Source of the DNA: Listeria kieliensis
Lineage (GTDB): Bacteria > Bacillota > Bacilli > Lactobacillales > Listeriaceae
Direction of reading: 5' to 3'
Assembly (NCBI RefSeq): GCF_003369925.1
Contig: NZ_LARY01000001.1
Location: forward strand, 372,001-436,000
Length of the DNA: 64,000 nt
Positions 15,323 through 23,457 of this stretch are shown here, one piece after another. A program made the translations under genes and the position numbers. Every line of letters starts with the position of its first letter. Within the stretch, counting starts at the first letter, position 1. Under the pieces are notes generated by a model, which was given only the letters and a program-made list of their open reading frames with translations, had not been told where the DNA came from and made no database searches.

Positions 15323-16303
15323 ATGACAGTTAAAATTCCAATGTCGATTCGTTTTTTTATTCTTTTTGTTGTACTGCTAGTCGCTTGCTACGCAGCACTT
15401 GCTTACGGATCGGTAAACTATTCTTTTTCCTTATTATGGGAAGGCTTTGTGCAGGGAACTCATGTAAAAGAAATCGCTTCGTTAACAGAACTTCGCATCC
15501 CGCGAATTTTTGCTGCGATACTAATTGGGGCAGCGCTTGGGGTTTCAGGAACCATCATGCAAGCCATTACTCGTAATCCGTTAGCAGATCCAGGATTACT
15601 AGGCGTTTCAGCCGGTGCCAAATTAGCTCTTTCGATGGTTATTGCTTTTTTGCCAAGCCTTGCCTTTCCGACGAAAATGGGCGTGGCTTTCCTCGGAGCA
15701 GCGCTTGGCACCTTGCTCGTTTTAGCGATTTCCCAAACAGGTAACCTGTTTAAAGTCGTACTTGCCGGCGCAGCAATTTCGGCTTTTTTACTCGCTATTT
15801 CGAACGCGATCAGCTTACTTTCGAAAACTTCAAAAGAACTCACGATGTGGACATCGGGCGGTTTAGCCGGCGTGACTGGGCATGAAGTGATCCTACTTGC
15901 GCCTGTTTTATTACTAGCGATTCTTGTGAGTTTCTTTTTTGCAAGACAAATTGGCATCCTCACAATGAGCGACGAAGTAGCAGCAGGACTTGGTGTTGCA
16001 ACAGGCCGCATCCGTTTTTTCTTGTTCACATTAGTGGCCGTTTTAACAGGTGTTTCCGTTTCAGTTATCGGTGAAATTGCCTTTGTCGGCTTGCTAGTAC
16101 CTCACTTTGCGCGCTTTATCGCCGGGACAAGCTACCGCATGCTTTTGCCCATGTCAGCACTCGTCGGCGCGGTTTTTCTCGTCATATCCGATTTGTTTAG
16201 TCGCGTTATCGCCGCCCCGTTTGAAGTTCCCATTATCGCGATTCTGTCAGTGGTTGGGCTGCCATTCTTCGTATTTATTGTACGAAAGGGGCTGAAAGCA
16301 TGA
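15323..16303 (+). CDS. fhuB: ferric hydroxamate ABC transporter permease (FecCD family)
   Basis: A 326-residue permease with about nine membrane helices. It carries the FecCD hallmarks: E-L-R-I-P-R-I near residue 54, T-R-N-P-L-A-D-P-G-L-L-G near 88-99, and G-E-I-A-F-V-G-L-L-V-P-H in the loop that contacts the ATPase. It starts 15 nt after fhuD and its stop overlaps the fhuG start (ATGA). It forms the inner-membrane channel with FhuG. Confidence 0.92.
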   Translation: MTVKIPMSIRFFILFVVLLVACYAALAYGSVNYSFSLLWEGFVQGTHVKEIASLTELRIPRIFAAILIGAALGVSGTIMQAITRNPLADPGLLGVSAGAKLALSMVIAFLPSLAFPTKMGVAFLGAALGTLLVLAISQTGNLFKVVLAGAAISAFLLAISNAISLLSKTSKELTMWTSGGLAGVTGHEVILLAPVLLLAILVSFFFARQIGILTMSDEVAAGLGVATGRIRFFLFTLVAVLTGVSVSVIGEIAFVGLLVPHFARFIAGTSYRMLLPMSALVGAVFLVISDLFSRVIAAPFEVPIIAILSVVGLPFFVFIVRKGLKA

Positions 16304-17268
16304 CACGAATTTCTTATAAATGGCTCTTTTCAGGCGGCGTTTTCTTGCTTTTGGCACTCATTTTCATTAATCTGTCGCTCGGAACAGATGCCTTATCTTT
16401 TTCCAGAGTTCTAGCCGTTTTAACAGGAAACGGGGAGGTGCTTGAGAATTTTATTTTGTTCGACCTCCGCTTACCGCGTCTTTTGATTATCTTGCTCGCA
16501 GGGATCAGCCTCGTCTTATCGGGAAGCTTATTCCAAACCGTATTAAAAAACGACTTGGCGGACCCAGGAATCATCGGCATCAATTCAGGCGCCGGACTAG
16601 GCATCGCCATTTTCTTTCTTTTTGTACCGTTTCAAGTTGAAAGTTCCGGTGCTTTCCTTCCGCTTGCAGGGGGTGTTGGCGCTTTACTAACCGCTTTTCT
16701 GATCGTTCTTTTTTCGCGCAACCGACCAGGAAGCTTGATCTTGAATGGGATTGGCTTTTCGTTTGCGATGAGCGGCCTAATGGTGCTTTTAATGTCTTCA
16801 GCAAACCGAGAAAAAGTGGATTTTCTTTCCAGATGGTTAGCAGGCTCAATTTGGGGATTAGACTGGATTTTTGTATTTATTTTAGGTGTGACGCTTCTTG
16901 TGATCGTGCCCTTTATACTACTAAAAAATCGCACACTTGATTTATTAACACTTGATGAAAACACCGCGCTTAATTTGGGTGTGAGAGTCACCATGTGGCG
17001 TACGCTTTTCCTAATTTGCGCTGTTTTACTAGCGGCTGTCGCTGTATCCATCACAGGGAGCATCGCCTTTTTAGGCTTACTGGGCCCACATATTGCGCGA
17101 GCCCTCGTTGGACCACGTCACCGGTTATTTTTACCGGTCGCTATGCTAGTCGGAGCTTTCCTATTTTTACTCGCAGATACGATTGCCATGCGATTACAAT
17201 TACCATCGGGCATTTTACTTTCATTGATCGGAAGCCCGTATTTCATTTATCTGTTATTCAAAAAATAG
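16300..17268 (+). CDS. fhuG: ferric hydroxamate ABC transporter permease (FecCD family)
   Basis: 322 residues, about nine helices, a paralogue of the previous gene with D-L-R-L-P-R-L, L-A-D-P-G-I-I-G-I and G-S-I-A-F-L-G-L-L-G-P-H motifs. It is coupled to fhuB by ATGA. No ATPase gene follows: the operon ends in a terminator. The energising subunit (FhuC) must be encoded elsewhere and perhaps shared, as in staphylococci. Confidence 0.92.
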   Translation: MTRISYKWLFSGGVFLLLALIFINLSLGTDALSFSRVLAVLTGNGEVLENFILFDLRLPRLLIILLAGISLVLSGSLFQTVLKNDLADPGIIGINSGAGLGIAIFFLFVPFQVESSGAFLPLAGGVGALLTAFLIVLFSRNRPGSLILNGIGFSFAMSGLMVLLMSSANREKVDFLSRWLAGSIWGLDWIFVFILGVTLLVIVPFILLKNRTLDLLTLDENTALNLGVRVTMWRTLFLICAVLLAAVAVSITGSIAFLGLLGPHIARALVGPRHRLFLPVAMLVGAFLFLLADTIAMRLQLPSGILLSLIGSPYFIYLLFKK

Positions 17269-17304
17269 CGAGGAGACCCTGAAAGGGTCTCCTCGCTATT
17301 TTTT
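17260..17304. terminator. bidirectional terminator between fhuG and the GNAT gene
   Basis: AAAAAATAGCGAGGAGACCC pairs with its exact complement across a four-base loop, giving A/T-runs on both ends. It terminates fhuG and the convergent GNAT operon; the arms overlap the ends of both genes. Confidence 0.9.
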
Positions 17305-17792
17305 TAAAGAAAGTATGCCATAAAAATGTCATCCACATAAATTCCATCAAGCAAGAATTGCTTTTCAAGAACACCTTCCTTATGAAAACCATTTTTTTGA
17401 TAAAAACGAATCGCTTTCTCGTTGGTTGATAAAACCCGCAATTGAAGTTTCTTGATGCCATTTTTTTGCGCCATTTCTTTTAAGAAGTTCATCAATTGTC
17501 CGGCAATTCCTTGCTTTTGATAATCAGGATGAACCGCAATATCCAGTTCCAGCACGTGCTGGACAGCCTTTAGCGTATGCGGCGCGTGGTATCCAAGAAT
17601 CCCAGCGACTTTCCCGTCAATCACGGCTACTGTTTTTGAACCAGGCGGATTCTTTTCAAGAAATTCCGCTTCTGACTCGAAGTGAATTTCTGCCGGTGTA
17701 GTCCCTTTTGTCCAAACCAAATTTTCAAGTTCCATCATAGAACGGGCATCTTCTTTATGAGAAAGCCTAATTTCCAAGTTCTTCACCTTCAT
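17304..17792 (-). CDS. GNAT family N-acetyltransferase
   Basis: 162 residues with a GNAT fold. The acetyl-CoA loop is D-Y-Q-K-Q-G-I-A-G-Q-L (pattern Q-x2-G-x-G/A) around residue 107, followed by a strand and the E-K-A-I-R-F-Y-Q-K-N-G-F motif. The acceptor substrate is unknown. It is the last gene of a three-gene minus-strand operon and overlaps the ABC permease by four bases. The shared operon may hint at a common stress or resistance role. Confidence 0.85.
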   Translation of the reverse strand: MKVKNLEIRLSHKEDARSMMELENLVWTKGTTPAEIHFESEAEFLEKNPPGSKTVAVIDGKVAGILGYHAPHTLKAVQHVLELDIAVHPDYQKQGIAGQLMNFLKEMAQKNGIKKLQLRVLSTNEKAIRFYQKNGFHKEGVLEKQFLLDGIYVDDIFMAYFL

Positions 17793-19024
17793 TTCTCTTT
17801 TTTAGCATATGCCACGGATTTTCTAAGCGTTTTAAACAAACCTTCATTGGAGTAAAGTAGCACATTGCTCTTATAAAGTCGGAAGGTGAGCAAGAAGGCA
17901 AGACCCACAGTGATAATCAAAATTCCGAGTGAAATAAGAATGCCAAAATCAGAAACTGCAAGCATATTCATCCGGGCAAGCATCATCATCGGAGAAAAAA
18001 CGGGGATATAAGAACCGATGACGACAATGATATTATCAGGAATACTCGTTGCGACAATCGAACCCCAGTAACCCACTATTGAAAAAATCGTAAGCGGATA
18101 AATAAACTGTGCGACTGTTTCTACATTAGGCACAAGCGAGCCGGCCATTGCGGCAAGAACGATGTAAAGCAGTAAACCGAAGAAAACAAAGAGCAGATTT
18201 AAAATCAAATAGGAGGCAGGGAAGTTCGCCAGTTGATCTAAGAGGCCGCGAATCATATCCGTTTTTTGCAAACTAATCATAGCAATGAAGCCCACTACAA
18301 GGTAACAGCCAATTTGTGTGAGTAGCATAAGCACGATGGCTGACAGTTTAGCTAAGAAGTGCGTCGTTGCAGAAACACTGGATAAAATCACTTCCATAAT
18401 ACGCGTTCCTTTTTCAGTAGCGATTTCTGCCGCCACAATATTGGCATAAGTAATCACAAAAAAGAAAACAATTAACGTCAAAAACAAATTGGCAGCTTGC
18501 ATAATATCTTTTTGACTGTCCGTTAATTCTTTATCGGACTTCAACTGATTTTTAACAGGAACCTCAGAAGTGAGCGCCGTTAATTTTTTTTGATTGAGCC
18601 CATATTCCGTCGCCTTTAGTTGGACTTTGACTCCAGTGAGGCTTTGCGAGAGCTGCGTCATAATCTCCTTTCCAGCCGTTTCGCGCGTCGTGTAAACCGC
18701 ATGAAACGCACCATTCTTTTCAGAAATCGTTAAGTAACCGTCAATTTTTTCAGCCGTGAGCGCCTTCTGAGCTGCTTTTTTAGAAGTAATCGCATCATTT
18801 ACTTTAAAGTGTTCCTTATTTTGCTTGATCACTTCTACGAAAGCCGGATTGCTCGAGAGCACAGCGATCTTAGCCGAATCATCATTTCCAAAATAATCCA
18901 TGATTTTAGGAAGAGCAAGAGCAATCCCGGCAACAATCAAAGGAAGAAGAAGCGAGATGATGAAGGATTTCGTTTTAACATGGCGCTTATAAACTTGCTT
19001 TGTAATCACCCAAAATTTATTCAT
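17789..19024 (-). CDS. ABC-2 type exporter permease (NatB/YhaP-like)
   Basis: 411 residues. One N-terminal membrane segment (about residues 21-38) is followed by a large extracytoplasmic domain of about 130 residues, then five to six C-terminal membrane helices. This is the ABC2_membrane_3 layout of NatB-type permeases, including E-I-A-T-E-K-G-T-R-I-M-E-V-I-L-S at the coupling helix. Such exporters move Na+, peptides or drugs; the substrate here is not evident. It overlaps the ATPase gene by eight bases. Confidence 0.88.
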   Translation of the reverse strand: MNKFWVITKQVYKRHVKTKSFIISLLLPLIVAGIALALPKIMDYFGNDDSAKIAVLSSNPAFVEVIKQNKEHFKVNDAITSKKAAQKALTAEKIDGYLTISEKNGAFHAVYTTRETAGKEIMTQLSQSLTGVKVQLKATEYGLNQKKLTALTSEVPVKNQLKSDKELTDSQKDIMQAANLFLTLIVFFFVITYANIVAAEIATEKGTRIMEVILSSVSATTHFLAKLSAIVLMLLTQIGCYLVVGFIAMISLQKTDMIRGLLDQLANFPASYLILNLLFVFFGLLLYIVLAAMAGSLVPNVETVAQFIYPLTIFSIVGYWGSIVATSIPDNIIVVIGSYIPVFSPMMMLARMNMLAVSDFGILISLGILIITVGLAFLLTFRLYKSNVLLYSNEGLFKTLRKSVAYAKKEK

Positions 19025-19919
19025 GCTGATCCCCCGCTTTCAATTTAAAAATTTCTTCCAGAGTTGGTGTTTCAAGACTAAACATGGGGATAAATCCATC
19101 TTTCGTGACAAATTCAAACACGGCATCCGCATATTTTTCATCTTCAAGCTCAATCCGGCGAATCCCGTCACGCAAAGTCTGGATCCGAACGACACCCGGA
19201 AGAGTCAGCAATTCTTCATCCGAATAAGGCGCTTTTAAGCGAATTTGCTTATGACCAAAACTTTCCTTCACAGAAGTCGTGTCGCCTCTTAGAATCGTCT
19301 TTCCTTGCCGAAGCATAATGAGCGAATCACAGAGTTCCTCGACATTTTCCATCCGGTGACTGGAAAAAATAATCGCCGCCCCGCGTTCCTTCATTTCAAA
19401 AACAAGCTTCTTCAAAATTTCCGCATTAACAGGATCGAGACCACTAAAAGGCTCATCTAAAATAAGCAATTTAGGATTATGTAAAATCGTACTAATAAGT
19501 TGAACTTTCTGCTGATTCCCTTTTGAAAGTGTCTTGACAAGATCCGTTTTCTTTCCCACGATTTCCGCACGTTCCATCCACATATCAATTTCAGAGAGAG
19601 CCTGTTTTTTCGGAATTCCCTTCAACTCAGCAAAGAAGGTGAGCTGCTCTTCGATTGTGACATTTGGATAAAGGCCCCGTTCTTCAGGTAAATAACCAAT
19701 ATCATTAGGATTTATTTGACTAGCCGAATCATTATCCCAAGAAATTTGTCCGGAAGTCGCTTCAATAAAGCCGAGAATCAAGCGAAAAGTAGTGGTTTTC
19801 CCAGCACCATTTTGACCGATAAGACCTAGAATTTCGCCAGAATTGACACGAAAAGACAAATCGTCGACTGCCCGTTTCTCGCCAAATGCTTTTGTAACAT
19901 GTTGTAGTTCAAGCGCCAT
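19017..19919 (-). CDS. ABC exporter ATP-binding protein (NatA/YhaQ-like)
   Basis: A 300-residue ATPase. Walker A is G-Q-N-G-A-G-K-T (about residues 35-42), the signature is L-S-K-G-N-Q-Q, and Walker B is L-L-I-L-D-E-P, with S-S-H-R as the switch. A C-terminal extension of about 80 residues is typical of NatA-type exporters. It starts at ATG 19919 after AGGAGGAACAC. It pairs with the permease downstream. The upstream gap carries a CRISPR array on the opposite strand. Confidence 0.92.
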   Translation of the reverse strand: MALELQHVTKAFGEKRAVDDLSFRVNSGEILGLIGQNGAGKTTTFRLILGFIEATSGQISWDNDSASQINPNDIGYLPEERGLYPNVTIEEQLTFFAELKGIPKKQALSEIDMWMERAEIVGKKTDLVKTLSKGNQQKVQLISTILHNPKLLILDEPFSGLDPVNAEILKKLVFEMKERGAAIIFSSHRMENVEELCDSLIMLRQGKTILRGDTTSVKESFGHKQIRLKAPYSDEELLTLPGVVRIQTLRDGIRRIELEDEKYADAVFEFVTKDGFIPMFSLETPTLEEIFKLKAGDQHE

Positions 19920-20086
19920 ATGTGTTCCTCCTCACTAATAGTCTGAATATACTCTCCATTTTACCAAACTTCCTTGCTGATGAGTAACTTTTTTTGAAGC
20001 AAGAGAAGGGGTTTTTCGAGAAATTAGAAAAATTTACAATTAGTTTGGAAATTTGCAAGAGGAGAATGACTAATTAGGAAACGGAC

Positions 20087-20115
20087 TTGTTTTTTAACAA
20101 TTAAAGCTATATGAT
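20087..20115 (+). promoter_or_regulatory. putative promoter of CRISPR array 1
   Basis: TTGTTT (20087-20092), a 17-bp spacer, and TATGAT (20110-20115). This would start transcription about 30 nt before the conserved leader. Confidence 0.5.
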
Positions 20116-20145
20116 GGAAGCAAGAGAAGTTTGGAACGCAGCATA

Positions 20146-20218
20146 GAAGAACCATCAGAATGGAAGTTCTGCTAGGAGCGAGTAGCGCGATTACGAAATG
20201 TCGGAAAAAATTTCCGAG
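20146..20218 (+). promoter_or_regulatory. CRISPR leader 1
   Basis: About 70 nt nearly identical to the leader of the second array (31206-31278). It ends TTTCCGAG right at repeat 1, similar to the CTACGAG leader end of streptococcal type II-A arrays. It contains GAACCATCAGAAT (20149-20161), complementary to the 3' half of the repeat with one base missing. It also has a GCTA/TAGC hairpin (20171/20183) and a TCGGAAA/TTTCCGA hairpin (20201/20211). Confidence 0.75.
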
Positions 20219-20374
20219 GTTTTAGAGCTATGTTATTCTGAATGGTTCCAAAACTTGACCAAGAAGAGCTCATTGTGTTCGACGGTTTTAGAGCTATGTT
20301 ATTCTGAATGGTTCCAAAACCAAAGAAACAAGCAAAAGGACACGTAGATCGTTTTAGAGCTATGTTATTCTGAA
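20219..20374 (+). CRISPR. orphan type II-A-like CRISPR array 1 (2 spacers)
   Basis: Two identical 36-bp repeats (20219-20254, 20285-20320) begin GTTTTAGAGCTATGTTATTC and end GAATGGTTCCAAAAC. This is the class seen with Cas9 systems of Listeria and Streptococcus. Two spacers of exactly 30 bp (20255-20284, 20321-20350) differ from each other. The third repeat (20351-20374) keeps only its first 24 bases and marks the distal end. No cas genes or complete tracrRNA anti-repeat lie in the window. Confidence 0.93.
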
Positions 20375-20392
20375 ACAAGAAAAAGAAAATAG

Positions 20393-20441
20393 AAATAACC
20401 CTATGCTCTGCCTTGTGGTGGGGTATTTTTTTTGTTTCAAT
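20393..20441 (+). terminator. probable terminator of CRISPR array 1
   Basis: AATAACCC can pair with GGGGTATT (one mismatch), followed by TTTTTT, 18 nt after the degenerate terminal repeat. Confidence 0.55.
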
Positions 20442-20516
20442 AAAAAATTCATAAAATGTCCACATAATCTTTTTCTTCCCTATGCTAAACTGGAAGAAAA
20501 CTAAATAGGTGGGTGA

Positions 20517-22187
20517 ATGCAATTGGTGAAAGATGTTCATTATCAGGAAGATGATTTTGAAAAAGCAGAAAAAAGCATCGGAAACCTCATTGGAAAAGGA
20601 GCTTGGGGAAAAGGGGCTATAGACAGTTTAAAGGACGTCTCGAAAAATTTAGAAGAAGTGGAAAAGGATATTGCGAGATTGGATGCAGATGGCGCGATCT
20701 CTTTTTCTCACACCGATAACAAGCACAAACTTCAAGAACTCTATGAAGACTTTGAGGTCTTACACGACTTTGCAGGAGAAGCGGGAAACCTTGTAGAAGA
20801 CAAGATTGACCAACCTTTTTATGAAGCGTTAGACGAATTTGTGGAAGGAATGCGGGACTTAGACGCTTCGAAGTTTACAACGAAAAATCGGATTGGTGCG
20901 ACTAAAACCATTACAACGTATGCAAATAGCTACACACGGGAAGAAATCGAAGTGCCTAAAAAAGAAGTCAGTTTGGATGATTTGTTCAGCGGAGATAATT
21001 ATTATGCCGATCAAATGAAACTCCAGTACAAGGAATGGAAAAGGCAGAACAAAGATCAAGATGTGAGCCAAAAAGAGTTTAGAAGTGCCATGTTGAACTC
21101 ACGAGCCTTTGAATACACTTCTATCAAAGACGAACAGCAGAAAAAAGAATTTTGGGTGAATGTTGTGGCAACGGTGGCGATTGTTGGCGTGAGTATTTTC
21201 TGTCCACCAGCAGGACTTGCGTTGGGTTTGGCTTATGGTGGTTTAGAAATGAGTGCGGCAGTGAGTGGGAAAGATTGGTTAACGGGTCGCGAACTGGATA
21301 CATCAGAAAGAGCGATGCGTGGAGCCTTTTCGCTGTTGGATATTGTGCCAGGAATGAAGGCTTTTTCAGGAGGCACGCAAGCCATTCGATCAGGCACCAA
21401 GCTTGCCAGTTTAAGTGATAATCTTCTGCATGGTGTGAAGAGCATTCCATCGAAAGCGGATGACTTCCTCAAGCTTGGGCAAAAAAGTGCCTTAACACGG
21501 ATTAACAGCTTAAAAACAACCGTTAAGGAAGGCATACATACAGGCATTGAGCGAACCACGAAAGGGTTGGATAAAGTCGGGGAAGTTGCCGATAACTTCA
21601 AAAATAATTTGAATCTAAATTCAAGACGACAACTTGCGGTGGATGGATTTGGCGCACTTCCACCGGGGAGCCCATCTCGAGTAAGCAACGCCACAGAGAA
21701 AATGAAAGAGGTTTTACAAAAGTATGACCTGAATTTGAATGGCGGAGGACGCGGGGTGGATGAGACCGCTAAAGAGGTTGGAAAAGTCAAAAGCCCTTCT
21801 GAAATTGCAAAAGGTTGGCAGGGATCTGGAAAATATCCGGGTGTTGACAATTATAGAGATATAACTTTAAAAAAAGGTAAGGTTATATTCAGAGGAGAGC
21901 CAAATGGTACAGAATATTTCACTACAAAAACAGCCATAGAAAAAGCAGGGAAAAATGCTACAGAAATCTTTGAGGGACTACAAGTAGAAAAACACCCTAT
22001 TCATGGTTATAGAGGTAGTATGACAGGGTATAGAATAAATGAAGATATAAGTGCAGCATTTGGGATAACTAAAGCAAATCCACAATTTGGAAAAGGGGGC
22101 TTACCTCAAATGTTTATCCCAGATGTTAATGAACTAATTGAAAAAGGCATATTGATACCTGTTGAAGATATTACATTAATCAAGTAA
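20517..22187 (+). CDS. polymorphic toxin, probable secreted effector with pre-toxin domain
   Basis: A 556-residue multidomain protein without signal peptide. Residues 1-130 are charged and helical (LXG/WXG-like in style), as in substrates of type VII secretion. Around residues 215-290 there is a hydrophobic segment followed by E-L-D-T-S-E-R-A-M-R-G-A-F-S-L-L-D-I-V-P-G, the pre-toxin TG-type signature. The C-terminal 110 residues (from about 447) form a separate cassette with V-I-F-R-G-E-P-N-G and N-E-D-I-S-A-A-F-G. An ADP-ribosyltransferase-like fold is possible but unproven. From about 21,840 the DNA becomes markedly AT-richer, as expected of an exchanged toxin tip. ATG 20517 or TTG 20523 is the start; GGTGGGTGA lies just upstream. 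Confidence 0.8.
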   Translation: MQLVKDVHYQEDDFEKAEKSIGNLIGKGAWGKGAIDSLKDVSKNLEEVEKDIARLDADGAISFSHTDNKHKLQELYEDFEVLHDFAGEAGNLVEDKIDQPFYEALDEFVEGMRDLDASKFTTKNRIGATKTITTYANSYTREEIEVPKKEVSLDDLFSGDNYYADQMKLQYKEWKRQNKDQDVSQKEFRSAMLNSRAFEYTSIKDEQQKKEFWVNVVATVAIVGVSIFCPPAGLALGLAYGGLEMSAAVSGKDWLTGRELDTSERAMRGAFSLLDIVPGMKAFSGGTQAIRSGTKLASLSDNLLHGVKSIPSKADDFLKLGQKSALTRINSLKTTVKEGIHTGIERTTKGLDKVGEVADNFKNNLNLNSRRQLAVDGFGALPPGSPSRVSNATEKMKEVLQKYDLNLNGGGRGVDETAKEVGKVKSPSEIAKGWQGSGKYPGVDNYRDITLKKGKVIFRGEPNGTEYFTTKTAIEKAGKNATEIFEGLQVEKHPIHGYRGSMTGYRINEDISAAFGITKANPQFGKGGLPQMFIPDVNELIEKGILIPVEDITLIK

Positions 22188-22199
22188 AGGAGATTTATT

Positions 22200-22589
22200 A
22201 TGTTGTTAAATCTGAACAATGGAGAATTAAGAATAGCAGACGATCTTGTTTTTTATCCTGGGTATACATTTGATGAATTTAAACAAACAAGTTTTTATAA
22301 GGGTCAAGATGGCATTCGATTAATAAATTTAGATGGATTTCAAGAAATAGATGAGAAAAAATATGTAGTTAATTTCTTCTTTCGAGATGGGAAAATTTAT
22401 GTTGTTTCTTTGATTAACTGTGATGTAGATATCCCAGAAGGAGAAGAAGGAAAAAGAAAAGAGATACACGATCTTATATTGAAACAGAATGGAATTGAAT
22501 CTGGAACATCATATAAATGGGGTGAGGTTGTTTCTGAATTTGATAAAAGAAGTAATATAAGCAGTATTGATATTTACTATGCACAATAA
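22200..22589 (+). CDS. probable immunity protein for the upstream toxin
   Basis: 129 residues, acidic, with no signal or membrane segment; it starts 12 nt after the toxin with AAAGGAG. It shares the AT-rich composition of the toxin tip and ends at a terminator, so toxin tip plus this gene look like one exchangeable cassette. I do not recognise its fold. The immunity role follows from position only. Confidence 0.65.
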   Translation: MLLNLNNGELRIADDLVFYPGYTFDEFKQTSFYKGQDGIRLINLDGFQEIDEKKYVVNFFFRDGKIYVVSLINCDVDIPEGEEGKRKEIHDLILKQNGIESGTSYKWGEVVSEFDKRSNISSIDIYYAQ

Positions 22590-22601
22590 TGTTTAGTAAA
22601 T

Positions 22602-22631
22602 AAAAGCCCTGACAAAAGTCGGGGCTTTTTT
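22602..22631 (+). terminator. intrinsic terminator after the toxin-immunity pair
   Basis: AAAAGCCCTGAC pairs with GTCGGGGCTTTT (one mismatch) over an AAAA loop and ends in a T-run. Confidence 0.85.
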
Positions 22632-22705
22632 GTGTAACGTTGTGTAATGCCGTGTAATGTTAAAGAGTAAAAGCTGAATTCTCAGCCCCATTTCAGCCCC
22701 AAACA

Positions 22706-22751
22706 ATAAAAAACGGGTTTCAGAAAAAATCGCTTAATCCTGAAACCCGTT
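22706..22751 (-). terminator. terminator of tRNA-Leu
   Basis: On the minus strand AACGGGTTTCAG pairs with CTGAAACCCGTT and is followed by TTTTTATTG. It lies just 3' of the tRNA. Confidence 0.85.
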
Positions 22752-22763
22752 CTTATTCTTAGA

Positions 22764-22847
<84 letters not shown>

Positions 22848-22865
22848 TTTATCGCAACAAAAATT

Positions 22866-22895
22866 ATTATAGTATTAAGTTGACCTATTTGTCAA
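22866..22895 (-). promoter_or_regulatory. promoter of tRNA-Leu
   Basis: On the minus strand TTGACA and TATAAT, both perfect, are separated by 18 bp and end 19 bp before the tRNA 5' end. Confidence 0.9.
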
Positions 22896-22924
22896 CGGTT
22901 AATACGAGCGTTATGCAATTTTTC

Positions 22925-22953
22925 TTGCGTATCCTGCTTTTTTCGCGTATAGT
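22925..22953 (+). promoter_or_regulatory. promoter of the fluoride-exporter operon
   Basis: TTGCGT and TATAGT with a 17-bp spacer, about 10 bp upstream of the fluoride riboswitch. Confidence 0.7.
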
Positions 22954-22962
22954 ATTTACTGG

Positions 22963-23062
22963 AAAGGCGATGGAGTTCGCCTAAAATGCGATATTCGCTG
23001 ATGACTCCTATTTAAATGTACATGGGTAAATGAACCGATGTTTATTTAAATAGGAGTTTTTT
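22963..23062 (+). promoter_or_regulatory. fluoride (crcB) riboswitch with terminator
   Basis: The aptamer reads GGCGATGGAGTTCGCC (22967 onward) followed by GCTGATGACTCCTA, the two conserved segments of crcB-type fluoride riboswitches. ACTCCTATTTAAAT (23004-23017) is perfectly complementary to ATTTAAATAGGAGT (23044-23057) ahead of a T-run. The terminator stem thus sequesters the 3' part of the aptamer. Fluoride binding should prevent this and switch on the fluC genes. Confidence 0.93.
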
Positions 23063-23079
23063 ATTGGAGGTTTTGGAAA

Positions 23080-23457
23080 ATGTATCTTTTGTATATTGCT
23101 ATTTTTAGCGCTTTAGGTGGAATGGCTCGCTACGGAGTCAGTTTAATTCTACCAAGCGATACCTTTCCTCTTGCCACGCTTGTGGTTAATCTTTTAGGGT
23201 GTTTTTTGCTTGCGCTCATCACTCAAAGTTTTGCTAAACATACTCGCTTTAGTCAGGAAATGATCACGGCAATGGGAACTGGATTTGTGGGCTCTTTTAC
23301 AACTTTTTCAAGCTTTAGCGTCGAAAATATTCACTTGCTTCAAGCTGGCGCCTATACGGAAGCTTTTCTTTACATTGCTATAAGCTTGATTGGAGGTCTG
23401 GCTACAGCTGCGCTAGGTTATAAGGTTTCGAAAAGGTGGGATAAACGAAGTGCTTAA
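23080..23457 (+). CDS. fluC: fluoride channel FluC/CrcB, subunit 1
   Basis: A 125-residue four-helix membrane protein of the Fluc family, which lets F- leave the cell. Hallmarks are G-G-M-A-R-Y-G (residues 12-18) and G-T-G-F-V-G-S-F-T-T-F-S-S-F near residues 66-79, including the Phe/Thr track that lines the pore. The start is ATG at 23080 after TTGGAGG. The second copy overlaps by eight bases. Two-gene arrangements commonly form heterodimeric channels. Confidence 0.95.
   Translation: MYLLYIAIFSALGGMARYGVSLILPSDTFPLATLVVNLLGCFLLALITQSFAKHTRFSQEMITAMGTGFVGSFTTFSSFSVENIHLLQAGAYTEAFLYIAISLIGGLATAALGYKVSKRWDKRSA

Noticed and set aside
20146-20218. Leader 1 as a complete tracrRNA
   Set aside because: It has an anti-repeat fragment and hairpins but lacks the rest of the anti-repeat (complement of GCTATGTT and GTTTTAGA), and it has no terminator before repeat 1.
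20172-20540. Minus-strand ORF of 122 codons across CRISPR array 1
   Set aside because: It is built from the antisense of the repeats and leader, giving repeated peptides. It is an artefact of an open frame through the array.
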